A stretch of DNA of 64,000 bases, taken from NCBI RefSeq assembly GCF_910592395.1, contig NC_088319.1, positions 1,924,001-1,988,000 on the forward strand, written 5' to 3'. A program made the translations under genes and the position numbers. Shown piece after piece: positions 22,597 through 32,472 of this stretch (within the stretch, counting starts at the first letter, position 1; each line of letters starts with the position of its first letter). This DNA is from Lineus longissimus. Taxonomy: Eukaryota; Nemertea; Pilidiophora; Heteronemertea; Lineidae. The notes beneath the pieces were generated by a model. The model ran no database searches, was not told where the DNA came from, and worked only from the letters and a program-made list of their open reading frames with translations.

Positions 22597-23739
22597 ATGA
22601 ATAAATACATCTCATTAAAAGACTATTATTCTAGTGAGTCGGACTTCGTCCTGAGAGCAGAGCTCGAGTGGAACAATGAGAATCTTAAAGGATACATTCG
22701 TCCTAGGGTCATGGATAGAAATTTTAGTGAAGAAAATGCCAGCAAGAATTATGACAGTGGGAAATTTGATAAGCCTACTGAGACAATCAAAGTAGTCCTG
22801 CCAAGAATGAAAGAATATGACGTCAGTACCAACACTAATGCTCAATTCTGCCGTAATTGTAAAAGGTGGACCCTTTTTGAGTATCAAAAAAACTTGAATT
22901 CAGCAAGGTACGCAGCTAAAACTGTGAAGTATCAATTCTGCACCAATTGCAATTCGACTACTAACGACGATGATTTTAAAACTCTTGAGATCAATATTGA
23001 CAACAAGACACGTTACTTTGACAGTATTCTAAGGAAACTTGGATGGAGTCGGCTGTCCGAATCGGCAGTTAAGTATTTAAAGGACTTTGTGGAAGGGTAT
23101 TTACAGTGCTACTTTTCAAGTCACAGAAAATGTCTTAGTAAGCAGAGATATGAAAGTACTCTTCAGTCAGCCCTAAAAATGGGTATTAACACTCTCCCCT
23201 CTAAGTTATGTAACCAAGGGTTACATGGTGAAGCCATGCTTTTTAAATTTCACTGTGGGGAATATGATTGGTTTCTTGCCATTGAATTTATTAACAGGGC
23301 AATTGGTAAACCGCAATTAACCGATGAGAATATCACTGACCTTAGACTAGTGTACTATGCTTTCCTTAGATTTCTGCATTACTGTGGTGTCAAGGTCACC
23401 ATTAACTACAAGGTATTTTTACACCAAGCCTTTAAAACGCTGAAAATTGATTATGTAATATTTACACCTTTTTTAACCAACAAGGAGCGAGTAAATGATT
23501 TGGAGAGATTATGGTATGATTTCACTCAAAGTATTTTCTTCCAGAATTACAAGGTTAAGAAGGAATATGACCAGGATATTGACAAGCAGTTTGACGTTTT
23601 ACTGAGTGCCAGTGCAGATCGAGACATTAACTGCATCAGTAATATTAAGTTTACACCAGCCGGACTTCGTCCTGAGAGCACAGCTCGAGCCGGACTTCGT
23701 CCTGAGAGCATAGCTCGAGCTAGTGTTAAGATGCAATAA
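22597..23739 (+). CDS. Polinton protein with paired CxxC motif, unknown function
   Basis: 380 residues from ATG 22597, preceded by TAAAT. Two CxxC pairs (FCRNC and FCTNC, about residues 84-112) look like one zinc site. The rest is mixed charged and aromatic with no recognised domain. Three double-hairpin repeats lie inside the frame: one near the N-terminus (22640-22668, read as DFVLRAELE) and two in tandem at the C-terminus (23661-23719, read as GLRPES.AR in a different frame of the repeat). The C-terminal end is therefore repeat-derived. Confidence 0.7.
   Translation: MNKYISLKDYYSSESDFVLRAELEWNNENLKGYIRPRVMDRNFSEENASKNYDSGKFDKPTETIKVVLPRMKEYDVSTNTNAQFCRNCKRWTLFEYQKNLNSARYAAKTVKYQFCTNCNSTTNDDDFKTLEINIDNKTRYFDSILRKLGWSRLSESAVKYLKDFVEGYLQCYFSSHRKCLSKQRYESTLQSALKMGINTLPSKLCNQGLHGEAMLFKFHCGEYDWFLAIEFINRAIGKPQLTDENITDLRLVYYAFLRFLHYCGVKVTINYKVFLHQAFKTLKIDYVIFTPFLTNKERVNDLERLWYDFTQSIFFQNYKVKKEYDQDIDKQFDVLLSASADRDINCISNIKFTPAGLRPESTARAGLRPESIARASVKMQ
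22640..22668 (+). repeat. Double-hairpin repeat
   Basis: Full copy with second loop AGA, near the start of the 22597 gene. Confidence 0.95.
23661..23719 (+). repeat. Two tandem double-hairpin repeats
   Basis: Copies at 23661-23689 and 23691-23719, second loops ACA and ATA; read in a different frame from the earlier copies. Confidence 0.95.
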
Positions 23740-23790
23740 AGTTGTGAAAACAGCATTTTGCACTTAACAGTCATTTTTCCATAATTTTAA

Positions 23791-24642
23791 ATGAATAATC
23801 AACAAATGAATAGTCAGACATCTGCAGTGATTGAACAACAGATGAAACAGATTGGTGTTATGAGTCCTGAGAGCTTAGCTCGAGTTGGGGCTTCTAACCA
23901 ACAGAACACTGGTAGTTACCAACAAAACAGAACTAACTTTCAACAGAACTGCTCTACAAATCAACAAGTTTCAAACAAGCAGTTGAATAGTTCAAATTTT
24001 GTTAATCCTAGTCAAGGAATAGTTAATCCCAGTCAAGGAATAGTCAATTCTAGTTGCCAACTAGGCTCAACTCGAGCTACGCTCTCAGGACAAAGTCCGA
24101 CTAGCAATCAACAAAATTTGAACTATTTGACTGATAGTGGCCTTAAAGCCAAACAAGACTTAGAGATTCTAGTTGCAACTGGTAAAAGCAAGGATTTCCT
24201 TAATAAACAAATAACTTTTAATGACTTAGATAATATGACTGAAAAAGAAATCTTAAAACACCATAGAATGTATGAAACAAAGATGACTGCCAGACTTAAT
24301 GATTCTTTGGGTAAGACAGTAATTAAAGCTTACACTAAATTATCAAGGTGGTTATTACCAATAGATGATGAAGATAATCTTTACCATGATCTTAGAAATG
24401 ATTATTTGATAACTAACGAGTTGGATAAATGGCTTGGATGGTTGAGTTTGAGAATGGGTGCACTAACTGCACTTGCCTCAACAACACTTATTACTTTAGG
24501 TCATTGTCATGAGGAATCATCTATGAATACATCGAGTATGACTGCATCAAATATGAATACACCAAATATGACTGTCTCTGAATGTGACAAATCAATAGAT
24601 GAAAGTCTAGATATCACAGGTAGTGATGATAAAGAAGACTAA
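23791..24642 (+). CDS. Polinton Gln/Asn-rich protein, unknown function
   Basis: 283 residues from ATG 23791, embedded in TTTAAATGA. The N-terminal third is Gln/Asn/Ser-rich and low complexity, with NPSQGIVNPSQGIVN. It carries a half double-hairpin repeat (23863-23884) and an inverted copy (24071-24099). A charged central region precedes one hydrophobic stretch (LGWLSLRMGALTALASTTLI), then a Met/Thr/Ser-rich acidic tail. No family recognised. Confidence 0.65.
   Translation: MNNQQMNSQTSAVIEQQMKQIGVMSPESLARVGASNQQNTGSYQQNRTNFQQNCSTNQQVSNKQLNSSNFVNPSQGIVNPSQGIVNSSCQLGSTRATLSGQSPTSNQQNLNYLTDSGLKAKQDLEILVATGKSKDFLNKQITFNDLDNMTEKEILKHHRMYETKMTARLNDSLGKTVIKAYTKLSRWLLPIDDEDNLYHDLRNDYLITNELDKWLGWLSLRMGALTALASTTLITLGHCHEESSMNTSSMTASNMNTPNMTVSECDKSIDESLDITGSDDKED
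23863..23884 (+). repeat. Partial double-hairpin repeat
   Basis: Second hairpin complete (GAGC-TTA-GCTC) but only AGTCC remains of the first. Confidence 0.8.
24071..24099 (-). repeat. Double-hairpin repeat, inverted
   Basis: Full copy in reverse orientation relative to the gene; on the plus strand GAGC-TAC-GCTC then GGAC-AAA-GTCC. Confidence 0.95.
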
Positions 24643-24655
24643 ATTAACCTGGTTA

Positions 24656-24748
24656 TGAGAACATAGTTCGAATTAAATTCGGCCAAGATAAATGGAACTT
24701 GAAACTGTAACTGATACTACTCGAGCTATGCTCTCAGGACAAAGTCCG
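24656..24748. repeat. Half copy plus inverted full copy
   Basis: A half copy with covarying stem GAAC-ATA-GTTC (24656-24671) lies just before the 24692 gene; the full inverted copy is at 24720-24748. Confidence 0.85.
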
Positions 24749-25228
24749 ACTAAAGTTTCAGTGTCTAAGAAACCTCGATCAGAGAAACAATTAGCATGGT
24801 CTAGAGAACTGGGTAGAAGATCTAAGGAATTTAAGAGGATAAAAAAGGATAAGACGACATTTAAAGTACAGGACTCCTCACCAAACAACAGAGTTGTGGA
24901 AAAGGAGGAAGAAGAAATAGAGGAAGAAGAACCACAATCTCAAAATACTGATGTATCACTGCGTGAATCTAGTAGTAATACTTATGTCTATGTACTAGGT
25001 TTAGGTGCAATTATTTTAGCATCATTTATCATGTTTAAGAAACTTACTAAAAAAGTAAGTAAAGAGCAGCGATCAGGCTTGAATCAAACTTTGTTCTCTG
25101 GACGTAGTCCTAATCGAGCTATGCTCTCAGGACAAAGTCCGAATGAAGCAGTCATGAAGGGATCAATTAACCCTCTTGTTAAACCTGTAGTTAAAGAGAA
25201 GAAATGTACTATTCCTTTAATGGAATGA
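24692..25228 (+). CDS. Polinton single-pass membrane protein, unknown function
   Basis: 178 residues; ATG in ATAAATGG. A basic then acidic N-terminal region (EEEEIEEEE) is followed by one membrane segment (YVYVLGLGAIILASFIMF) and a basic tail. Double-hairpin repeats in inverted orientation lie near both ends (24720-24748, 25114-25141), each read as RAMLSGQSP. A small virion membrane protein is plausible. Confidence 0.65.
   Translation: MELETVTDTTRAMLSGQSPTKVSVSKKPRSEKQLAWSRELGRRSKEFKRIKKDKTTFKVQDSSPNNRVVEKEEEEIEEEEPQSQNTDVSLRESSSNTYVYVLGLGAIILASFIMFKKLTKKVSKEQRSGLNQTLFSGRSPNRAMLSGQSPNEAVMKGSINPLVKPVVKEKKCTIPLME
25089..25141 (-). repeat. Partial plus full double-hairpin repeat
   Basis: A degenerate copy with GGAC-GTA-GTCC is followed by a full inverted copy at 25114-25141. 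Confidence 0.85.
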
Positions 25229-25244
25229 TCTCATCAGGTGGTCA

Positions 25245-25300
25245 AGCTTTGTTCTCTGGACCTTGTCTCAGTCAGACTTCGTCTTGAGAGCAAAGCTCGA
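25245..25300 (+). repeat. Double-hairpin repeat with stem change
   Basis: The full copy at 25274-25300 has stem AGAC-TTC-GTCT, both sides changed together; a degenerate inverted copy precedes it. Confidence 0.85.
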
Positions 25301-26222
25301 TTCTTAACTCTAAAGAAACCTCTGTTCCTCTGAAATTAACTAGCTTACCATTCTCATCAGTGATTTCGAATTTTATGTGATTAGTACACTTATTTATCGT
25401 TTTCTTACAATTCGGTTCGTATCGCTGCATTTTTATTTGGTCACCATCTTCTACAGGTATGATGCAGAAAATGTTAGATGGTTTATTGTTGTAGAGGGTA
25501 TTAGCTTTGTCAACCAAATTAGCTTGCAGGAATAGATATTTCCTGTAAAAGTTGAGTGGTCTTGTGGAGTAGTATTTTCCTTTCTTGGTGAATTTAGTTT
25601 GCTTAAAGCCAAACCACTCATTCACCACTGTGAGCTGTTTTTCTATCACCTCTCTTATGGTTTTGCTTATTTGAAAACCTTCTGTGTTTCTCTCAATCTT
25701 GATTTTTTCATTTTTATCTAACTTGTCTACTTTTAGAGGGTACTCTTTATCCTCTGTAAGTTCAAGGGTTATGTAATTATTGTTATCACAGTAAATTTTC
25801 ACATGGCTTATTCCAATTTCTTTTATGTATTTTTGCCATACCTCACAAAACTCACTTAAACTAAAATGTCGAGAGTATGGAAATGTGTATTGAGTAATGG
25901 TGTCTTTAGTTGTGGTAGAATCATTTTCCAAATGCCGTTCGCAAATTTTCATGACTTCCTTTTCAAGTGTATCTGTTTCAAGTCCAGGAGCAAATAATGT
26001 CCTACACCATAATTTTTTATCTAAGGGCTCATGTTTTGTAATTCTGGTTATTTCGACTAGAAATGAGAAAATCCTTACTCCCTCTGGTAGAAAATCACCT
26101 GTCCACCATGAATTGTAAAAGGTTATCGATTTCAAAGTAATGGATTTTATGTCTAATTGGTCTGTTAAGTAGTACTCAAATTTGGCTTCATTACATTCTT
26201 GTTCATTGATTATGAAGTCCAT
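25272..26222 (-). CDS. Polinton protein, possible capsid-related jelly-roll fold
   Basis: 316 residues on the minus strand, ATG at 26222. It sits head-to-head with the polymerase gene, with 56 bp between the start codons. The C-terminus (IKFEITDENGKLVNF then GTEV and L.L.I) resembles the C-terminus of the minor capsid protein at 34794 (IRLTDEKGEIIDL then GHNV), a pattern shared by viral jelly-roll proteins. The last ten residues come from a double-hairpin repeat (25274-25300). Function is otherwise unknown; the capsid link is inference from a short similarity. Confidence 0.65.
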   Translation of the reverse strand: MDFIINEQECNEAKFEYYLTDQLDIKSITLKSITFYNSWWTGDFLPEGVRIFSFLVEITRITKHEPLDKKLWCRTLFAPGLETDTLEKEVMKICERHLENDSTTTKDTITQYTFPYSRHFSLSEFCEVWQKYIKEIGISHVKIYCDNNNYITLELTEDKEYPLKVDKLDKNEKIKIERNTEGFQISKTIREVIEKQLTVVNEWFGFKQTKFTKKGKYYSTRPLNFYRKYLFLQANLVDKANTLYNNKPSNIFCIIPVEDGDQIKMQRYEPNCKKTINKCTNHIKFEITDENGKLVNFRGTEVSLELRIELCSQDEV

Positions 26223-26987
26223 TTCTATTTAATTCAAGATATTTATTGAATTTAATAAATTTTAATCTAATAAATAGAATGACTGATAAGAATCAGAAAA
26301 TACTTTGCACTACATGTGACAAGTACATATCCTACAATAATATGGCTATTCACAGGAGAACCAAAGGTCACTTAAGTAAATTAAATCCGGATTATGTCCC
26401 TATTGCTCAACCCCGAGCCCAATCACTGATCCCTAAAACTATGGATAAGAAACTTGCATTTGAGGAAAATGAGCTAGATGGCATAAAGAAAGTGAGTGGA
26501 ATAGAAATAGTAAAACAATTTGGCAAGCCTGTAGTCACCATTAGTTTGAAGATTGACAGAGAAGCTAAACAAGTGTATGAATACAGAGATAAATTAGAGG
26601 AGGTATTATTTCAACTCAATGATTACCATCACAAAATTAGCATATCAGTATTTGCTCAGTTTGATCGTCAGGGTGAAAGTGTAACACACCCCATACAGTC
26701 TCCAATGGAAAGCATAATTTCAAGGAACCAGGCAATTTATGCCATAACCAACCAGTTAAACTACATTAAGACACAGATTGAGGAAAGGTACTTTCAAGGG
26801 TCTGGACTTACTTTAAATAAAATAGAGTCTTGTAACATGACTATCTGTTCTTACAAGAGGTGTAAAGGTGGTCATTACACTAAATTACCATTTAAAACAA
26901 AAGCAGTAATAAATGTGGAATCAAATGACAATAAATGTTTTCTCTGGTCTTTATTGGCCGCTAAATATCTGAAAGAAAATCCAGAGA

Positions 26988-27016
26988 CGGACTTTGTCCT
27001 GAGAGCAGAGCTCGAG
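26988..27016 (+). repeat. Double-hairpin repeat in polB
   Basis: Full copy with loops TTT and AGA, read in frame as DFVLRAELE. Confidence 0.95.
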
Positions 27017-27050
27017 AGTACATTCAATATCACTACCGATATGCTACAAA

Positions 27051-27078
27051 TGACTTCGTCACGAGAACAGAGTTCGAA
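27051..27078 (+). repeat. Double-hairpin repeat in polB, covarying variant
   Basis: TGAC-TTC-GTCA, spacer CGA, GAAC-AGA-GTTC: both stems differ from the main form yet stay paired. Confidence 0.9.
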
Positions 27079-28729
27079 AACTACTGATATCAAAATCAAA
27101 TCATTTCCTGTATGTATTCAAAAGGATATCCCTAAGATAGAGAGTGATAATAATCTCAAAATTAATGTGTTCAAGTTAGAGAACGAATCGGCTAAGAGCA
27201 CCTGTGAGGCAAAACTAGAACCTCTCTACCTGTCCAAGAATTATGATGATGATGATGTCATTGATCTGCTCTATTTCAAGGACCATTTCATGTACACAAG
27301 AGACATCAATCTTTTCTTCAGGACACTAGCTCATAGAGTGTATCTTTGCAGGAGATGCATGAATTACTTTTACAGGAAGTCAACACTAGATAAACATAAA
27401 AAGAAATGTGGAGAACACGATTACTGTAAGATTACTTTGCCTCCACCTAACAGTAAATGGTCACAAATTAAATTTGAAAAACACTCATTCAAAAATAGAG
27501 TTCCGTTTGTGATCTATGCTGATTTCGAAGCGATAAGCGAACCTTGTTCTTCTGCCGAAGGCAACATACCAGTAGTATCAGTAGAGCCACCTATGATGAA
27601 AGAACCGAGTTCAAAGAAACTTTTTAAACAAAATGCATCAGCTGTTGGTGTTTATGTTCACTCAGACTACACACACCTTTACAGTAGCCAGTATGTGTCT
27701 CACAGGGGTGCTGATGTTGTAGATGTGTTCTGTAATTGGTTAATCAGGATGGAAGAACAATTCTCTAATTTATTGAACTGTAACTTTCCTCTAACAATGA
27801 CAGATGAAGACTGGCATAAATATCAATTAGAAACACATTGTTACTATTGTAATCAACCTTTGGGATATGACAAGGTCAAGGATCATGATCACTACTGTGG
27901 TAGATATCGAGGTGCTGCTCACAACTCGTGTAATTTGAATGAAAAGAAAGCTATGTTTGTTCCAGTGTTTTTTCACAATCTCAGTAATTACGATTCTCAC
28001 TTATTTATTAAAGAATTAATGAATAAGCTACCGAAGTACAAGAAACTGAAAATACTTGCCAAAACATCAGAGGAATACATCTCATTTCAGTTCGGTTGTT
28101 TCAGGTTTTTGGACTCGTACAGATTCCTGCAGTCCAGTTTAGACAACATAACCAAATCAATGTTGGATGATGATTTTAAAATTACCAGACAGCTGTTCCC
28201 AAATACCACTGACTTTAAGCTATTGAGGAAGAAGGGTTCAGTACCTTACTCTTTTTACACATCACATGAAAGCTACAATGTTACTTACCTAGAAAAGTCT
28301 ATGTTTTTTGACGAATTGAAAAATGAAATGGCACCTGATTCTGCCTATGATGAGGCTAAGGTAATATGGGATCATTTCAAGATCAGGAATCACGGTGAGT
28401 TCATTGACCTCTACCTCAAAACTGATGTGATCCTTTTAGCTGATTTATTTGAGAAATTAAGGGATGTCAATTTGAACTACTTTCAGATAGATCCATGTCA
28501 CTGTTACTCGGCACCAGGCCTAACCTGGCAAGCTGGTTTGAAGTACACAGGAATAAACCTAGAACTACTGACTGATACCAACATCTTACTTACTTTTGAG
28601 AAAGCAATACGAGGTGGAATTTCGGGTGTTATGGGAACAAGACATGTCAAGGCAGATGAACACCACAAACTACTCTACGTAGACGCAAATAATCTCTACG
28701 GCTGGTCCATGATGGAACCTCAACCCTAT

Positions 28730-29015
28730 AGCTGCGCTTACACCACGAAATATTGGTGGACCAATTGCACTTACACCACCACATTGCCGCGACAAATTGG
28801 TTCGGCAATCCATTGCCGATACAAATTGCCGAGCGAATTTGTCCCACCAAGCTTGATGGTCCAAATTCGCCCGACTTGTTAAAAGCTCGGCTTTGTCGTG
28901 GTGTACGCGCAAATGGATCGGCAATTAGCTAGTTAGATGGTTCGGCTCCAGGCGGCGCTTTCGAAATGGCGCTTTCTGCGCATGCAATTTATTGTTTGCG
29001 CGCCATCTGTAGCCA
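28730..29015. mobile_element. Insertion/replacement inside the polymerase gene
   Basis: Sequence unlike its surroundings, more GC-rich, containing inverted GCGCTTACACCACGA (28734-28748) and TCGTGGTGTACGCGC (28897-28911). It could be a MITE flanked by a deletion, because the coding stretch normally found between Pol A and the DLEYP region is missing. Exact ends and target duplication are not clear. Confidence 0.5.
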
Positions 29016-30195
29016 GGTTGATTTGGAGTATCCAGGAAATATTAAATTTAAGTCAAGGAACTTTCCATTCTGTCCCGAATCTCTCTTTATTGAAGATGAT
29101 GAATTAAGTCCTTACCAGAGAGAGTTACTGGGCGATGATAAAAGATCAAATGTAGAGAAACTAATACTAACACAAAAGGATAAAACTAATTACATAGTGC
29201 ATTACAGAATGCTACAATTTTACCTAAAGCACGGAATGGTACTTAAGAGGGTTCATTCAGTGATAAGCTTTAAACAATCAAAGTGGTTAGCACCATACAT
29301 TGATTTTAAAACTAAAAGACGTATGGACTCTAAGACTGATTTTGAGAAAGACTATTTTAAACTGATGAACAATTCTTTTTATGGAAAAACTTGTGAGAAC
29401 ATAAGGAACAGGGTTGAAATTGAATTTGTATCGGACGGGGAGAGAGCCAGGAATGTAATGGCCAATCCCAGGTTTTCATCGATATGCGTATTTGACGAAC
29501 ATAATGCTGCTATTAGCATGAGGAAAACATCAATGAAATTCAACAAACCAATCTACATAGGAGCTTCAGTACTTGAATTGTCTAAATTATTAATGTATGA
29601 ATTCTATTATGAAGTTCTTCAACCGTACTTTGGTGAGAAAAATATTGAACTACTGTATCTAGATACAGATTCCTTTGTACTTAACATTAATACTGATGAC
29701 TTAACTAAAGACTTAAAGGAGTTGAAACACTATTTTGACTTCAGTAATTATCCAAAAGATCATCCACTCTATGATACCAGTAAGAAGAAGGTACCAGGCT
29801 ACTTTAAGGATGAGCTAGGAGGAGTAGAGATGACTGAATTCATTGCCCTGAGAAGTAAGATGTATGCTTACAGGACCAAGACTATGTCTGGAGAGCAAGG
29901 ATCGACAAAAGATTACGATTCTAAGAAATTGAAGGGTATTGCCAAGAATGTAGTAAGGAGAAATATCTCATTTGATGACTATGTTGATTGTCTTGAAAAG
30001 AGTAGGTCATTTTACCACAAGATGAGACACTTAAGATCAGATAAACACCAAATCTATTTGGAAGAAGTTGACAAAAAAAGCCTCAGTCCTTTTGATGACA
30101 AGAGGTTCATACTTGAAGATGGAATAAGCACCTTACCATTTGGAATGTATTATGAAGGCTACATAGATTACAGCGATTCAAACTTCGCTTGAGTA

Positions 30196-30291
30196 CGACT
30201 ACGTCTTGAGAGCATAGCTCGAGTTGCAAAAATCATTATTCGGACTTTGTCCTAGTCGAGCTTTGACCTGAGAGCATAGCTAGATTAAACT
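30196..30291 (+). repeat. Two intergenic double-hairpin repeats
   Basis: A copy at 30196-30223 just after the polymerase stop, and a rearranged copy at 30241-30291. Confidence 0.85.
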
Positions 30292-30390
30292 AATGAATAG
30301 GGTGGTGCTGATGGTAGTGTTACTTGGTGAAATTCATCCCTAACACCGAAGTCATGATAATAGTGATAGTGATACACCACATTAGGATTA

Positions 30391-30434
30391 GGACGTAGTC
30401 CGGGTCCGACTTCGTCTTGAGAGCATAGCTCGAG
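30391..30434 (+). repeat. Double-hairpin repeat between convergent genes
   Basis: GGAC-GTA-GTCC followed by a CGAC-TTC-GTCT/GAGC-ATA-GCTC copy, between the convergent 3' ends of polB and the 30446 gene. Confidence 0.85.
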
Positions 30435-30445
30435 TCCTGTTTGAT

Positions 30446-31105
30446 TTACTGAACTTTTAGTTTTTCTAGCATCTCTGTCTGTGCTAGTTTTTTTCCTTCT
30501 TCTAAAAAAGTCTTCTTTAAAGACTCTACATCAACAGCTGAACTTGCCTCCCTTTGTTTTTTCCTAATGGCATTTTTCATCGAAATGTATTTCTCCTTCT
30601 CCTTGAGAATCAAAGTAAACTCATCTGTAGATATGTGAGAATCGGTTAAGGCTTTACTAACCAAATCATTGATTGTGTTCAGTTTTGAAATTGCCAACAT
30701 TCTGATATTCTCATGCTTTTCAATTTTCTTAAGAATATTCTTTTTCTCCCAGCCTAAGGCTGATGAAATAATGGCACTACCTATTGTTACGCCACCCAAA
30801 GCTAATCCTATCGGTGCCGTGATGACACCAGCTAGAGCGGAAACACCAACAGATCCGGCTGCTACGCTAGTTAAATTAAGGAAGTGGCTAATGCCAGTAA
30901 TTACGCTAAATGCTTTTTTGTACTTTGAAAATATCTTTCTTCTAAATTCAATCTCGCTTTCTAAGAAACTCTTAACCTCACATATTTGTTGTAGTCTGAA
31001 AGCCTGAGGGTTACTTTCTGTATGCTTTTCAGACCTTTCATAGTTCAAATGACTTTCAGAGTTTAAATTACTTAAATCTGGATAAACCTTATTGTCTCCA
31101 TCCAT
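30446..31105 (-). CDS. Polinton hydrophobic protein, unknown function
   Basis: 219 residues, ATG at 31105 in ATTAAATGG. Residues about 65-120 form a long Gly/Ala-rich hydrophobic region (SVGVSALAGVITAPIG and IGSAIISSALGW), flanked by charged helical segments. It may be membrane-inserted. No family recognised. It is the downstream member of a minus-strand block with 31110-31379 and 31399-32385. Confidence 0.65.
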   Translation of the reverse strand: MDGDNKVYPDLSNLNSESHLNYERSEKHTESNPQAFRLQQICEVKSFLESEIEFRRKIFSKYKKAFSVITGISHFLNLTSVAAGSVGVSALAGVITAPIGLALGGVTIGSAIISSALGWEKKNILKKIEKHENIRMLAISKLNTINDLVSKALTDSHISTDEFTLILKEKEKYISMKNAIRKKQREASSAVDVESLKKTFLEEGKKLAQTEMLEKLKVQ

Positions 31106-31109
31106 TTAA

Positions 31110-31379
31110 TTAGTGGGAAAAACTAGAATCAGTTGTTCTGTCATTTCTAGTGTTTAGTGTTGATCCTACAGACACTACAGGTTTTTGAAGTACATTAAAT
31201 TTTAAAGGTTTTTCTGACCCAACAGGTTTTTCTGTCCCAGCAGGCACAGCAGGTTTTAAAGGTTTTTCGGGACCAGGCTCCAACTTTGACTCTACTTCTG
31301 CCTCTAATTCTCTATGAAATCGTTCTAATCTTTCTTTCCAATTACGTGGTCGTTTTGTGTAACCCCAAGTTCTATTCAT
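31110..31379 (-). CDS. Small Polinton Pro/Lys-rich protein
   Basis: 89 residues, ATG at 31379 in TTAATTAAATGA. Basic N-terminus, then a run of EKP-type motifs. Only 4 bp separate it from the next gene. No family recognised; its spacing and TAAATG start support it as a gene. Confidence 0.55.
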   Translation of the reverse strand: MNRTWGYTKRPRNWKERLERFHRELEAEVESKLEPGPEKPLKPAVPAGTEKPVGSEKPLKFNVLQKPVVSVGSTLNTRNDRTTDSSFSH

Positions 31380-31398
31380 TTAATTAAGTAAAATAAAA

Positions 31399-32385
31399 TC
31401 AATTCACTGCAAAGAGTAAATTTCTTTCAAGTCTATTATTCAACTTAATCATCTCGTTTATGATTTCTGTCTGACTACATATGTTAATGTTCTGGTTCAT
31501 TCTCATGTTATTATTTAAATTCGATAATCTATCAAGCAGAATCATATTTTCATCACGAAGATAATCCCCGAAATGCTGTGATATCACTATTTTCCAATTT
31601 GGTATTACATCCTGGTCTCGAAAGACAAACCAGTTTTCACTTCTCATTTTTACCATGAAATCCATTGACCTATCCAATTGATCCTTAAATAGTGTGTAGT
31701 CTACTTTAGCACTCTTCTGTCTGTTTTGTGTTTTAGACATTGGTCTAATGTTAAACCAAGCAAAGCACAGTTCAGGTTTATCTTTGAATTCCTTGATTGG
31801 TAAGACATGATCCAACTCTTCTTCTACTATTCGAACTCTGTTCTCGGGACTTTGTCCTATTGTAGATAGACTCCTCTGGTACTCTAACCACTGTGAGAAG
31901 AAACTGTCTGTACATCCTAGATTGAATGATGAATTACCGGTCGGACTTCGGCCTGAGAGCAGAGCTCGAGTACACTCTCCCTTAGAAACGCGGTTTAGAC
32001 CAACTCTAATTTTGTGTCTGTCTCTATTACCATTTTGGTCAAGGTAATCCATTTTGTAATATGAATTAAAACATGATCTGCAGTTACCTCTATTTCCGTC
32101 TTTACCAAATTCACCATCACTTAGTAATTTATTTTCATAACATTTATTACATCCCTTGATTTTACTTGAACCACATTCTTTACAATAATCAAGTAGTTTA
32201 TTACGCCTGTTCTTTTCAAAATTAATTTCAGGTTTCTTTTCACAGCACTTAACACAATAAATTGTAGGTCCTGAAATTACTGGTTGTTGCTGATACATAG
32301 GTTGCTGCTGAAACATAGGTTGCTGCTGATACATAGGTTGTTGCTGATACACATTGACAGTAGCATTAAATATTGCTCCATCCAT
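31399..32385 (-). CDS. HNH-type endonuclease with Cys-rich N-terminal zinc domain
   Basis: 328 residues, ATG at 32385. A Gln-rich YQQQPM repeat (residues 12-36) is followed by multiple CxxC pairs (YCVKCCEKKP, YCKECG, GCNKCYE, CRSCF), then a C-terminal HNH-like core with DHVLPIKEF and a later WFNIRPM...N. This resembles HNH nucleases of large DNA viruses that carry the same Cys-rich N-terminal module. The role in the Polinton is unknown. It contains two double-hairpin repeats (31830-31857, 31942-31970). Confidence 0.65.
   Translation of the reverse strand: MDGAIFNATVNVYQQQPMYQQQPMFQQQPMYQQQPVISGPTIYCVKCCEKKPEINFEKNRRNKLLDYCKECGSSKIKGCNKCYENKLLSDGEFGKDGNRGNCRSCFNSYYKMDYLDQNGNRDRHKIRVGLNRVSKGECTRALLSGRSPTGNSSFNLGCTDSFFSQWLEYQRSLSTIGQSPENRVRIVEEELDHVLPIKEFKDKPELCFAWFNIRPMSKTQNRQKSAKVDYTLFKDQLDRSMDFMVKMRSENWFVFRDQDVIPNWKIVISQHFGDYLRDENMILLDRLSNLNNNMRMNQNINICSQTEIINEMIKLNNRLERNLLFAVN
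31830..31857 (-). repeat. Double-hairpin repeat, covarying variant
   Basis: On the plus strand GAAC-TCT-GTTC then GGAC-TTT-GTCC, inside the HNH gene. Confidence 0.9.
31942..31970 (+). repeat. Double-hairpin repeat
   Basis: Full copy inside the HNH gene, with one mismatch in the first stem (GGAC-TTC-GGCC). Confidence 0.9.
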
Positions 32386-32472
32386 TTCTTTCTTTATTTA
32401 GTAGGACATTTTTTTTTAAATTACGTTTTTCGAACTTGTTCTTGTGACTTAAGTCACTTTAGAGACTTTATT

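Larger units (their letters stand above)
26279..30192 (+). pseudogene. polB: Protein-primed family B DNA polymerase, interrupted by an insertion
   Basis: The likely start is ATG 26279; an upstream extension would begin with TTG. Motifs in order: a C2H2-like finger (CTTCDK...H.H), a second finger (CRRCMNYF...HKKKC), ExoI YADFEA, a zinc/HNH-like insert (CYYCNQPLG, DHDHYCGRYRGAAH), ExoII NLSNYDSH, ExoIII YLKTDVILLAD, Pol A YVDANNLYGWSM, then a break, then Pol B NNSFYGKTCEN and Pol C YLDTDSFV. After motif A (about 28730) roughly 290 bp of unrelated sequence replaces coding sequence and shifts frame; the frame ends at 28882 and the second part resumes at about 29015. Two double-hairpin repeats are read in frame (26988-27016, 27051-27078). 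The order and HNH-like insert fit Polinton polymerases. This copy should not make full-length enzyme. Confidence 0.93.

Noticed and set aside
26246-26278. Polymerase start at 26246
   Set aside because: It is a TTG codon; the first ATG is 26279.
28966-29014. Separate gene beginning at ATG 28966
   Set aside because: The first residues come from the inserted sequence; the rest is the second half of the polymerase.
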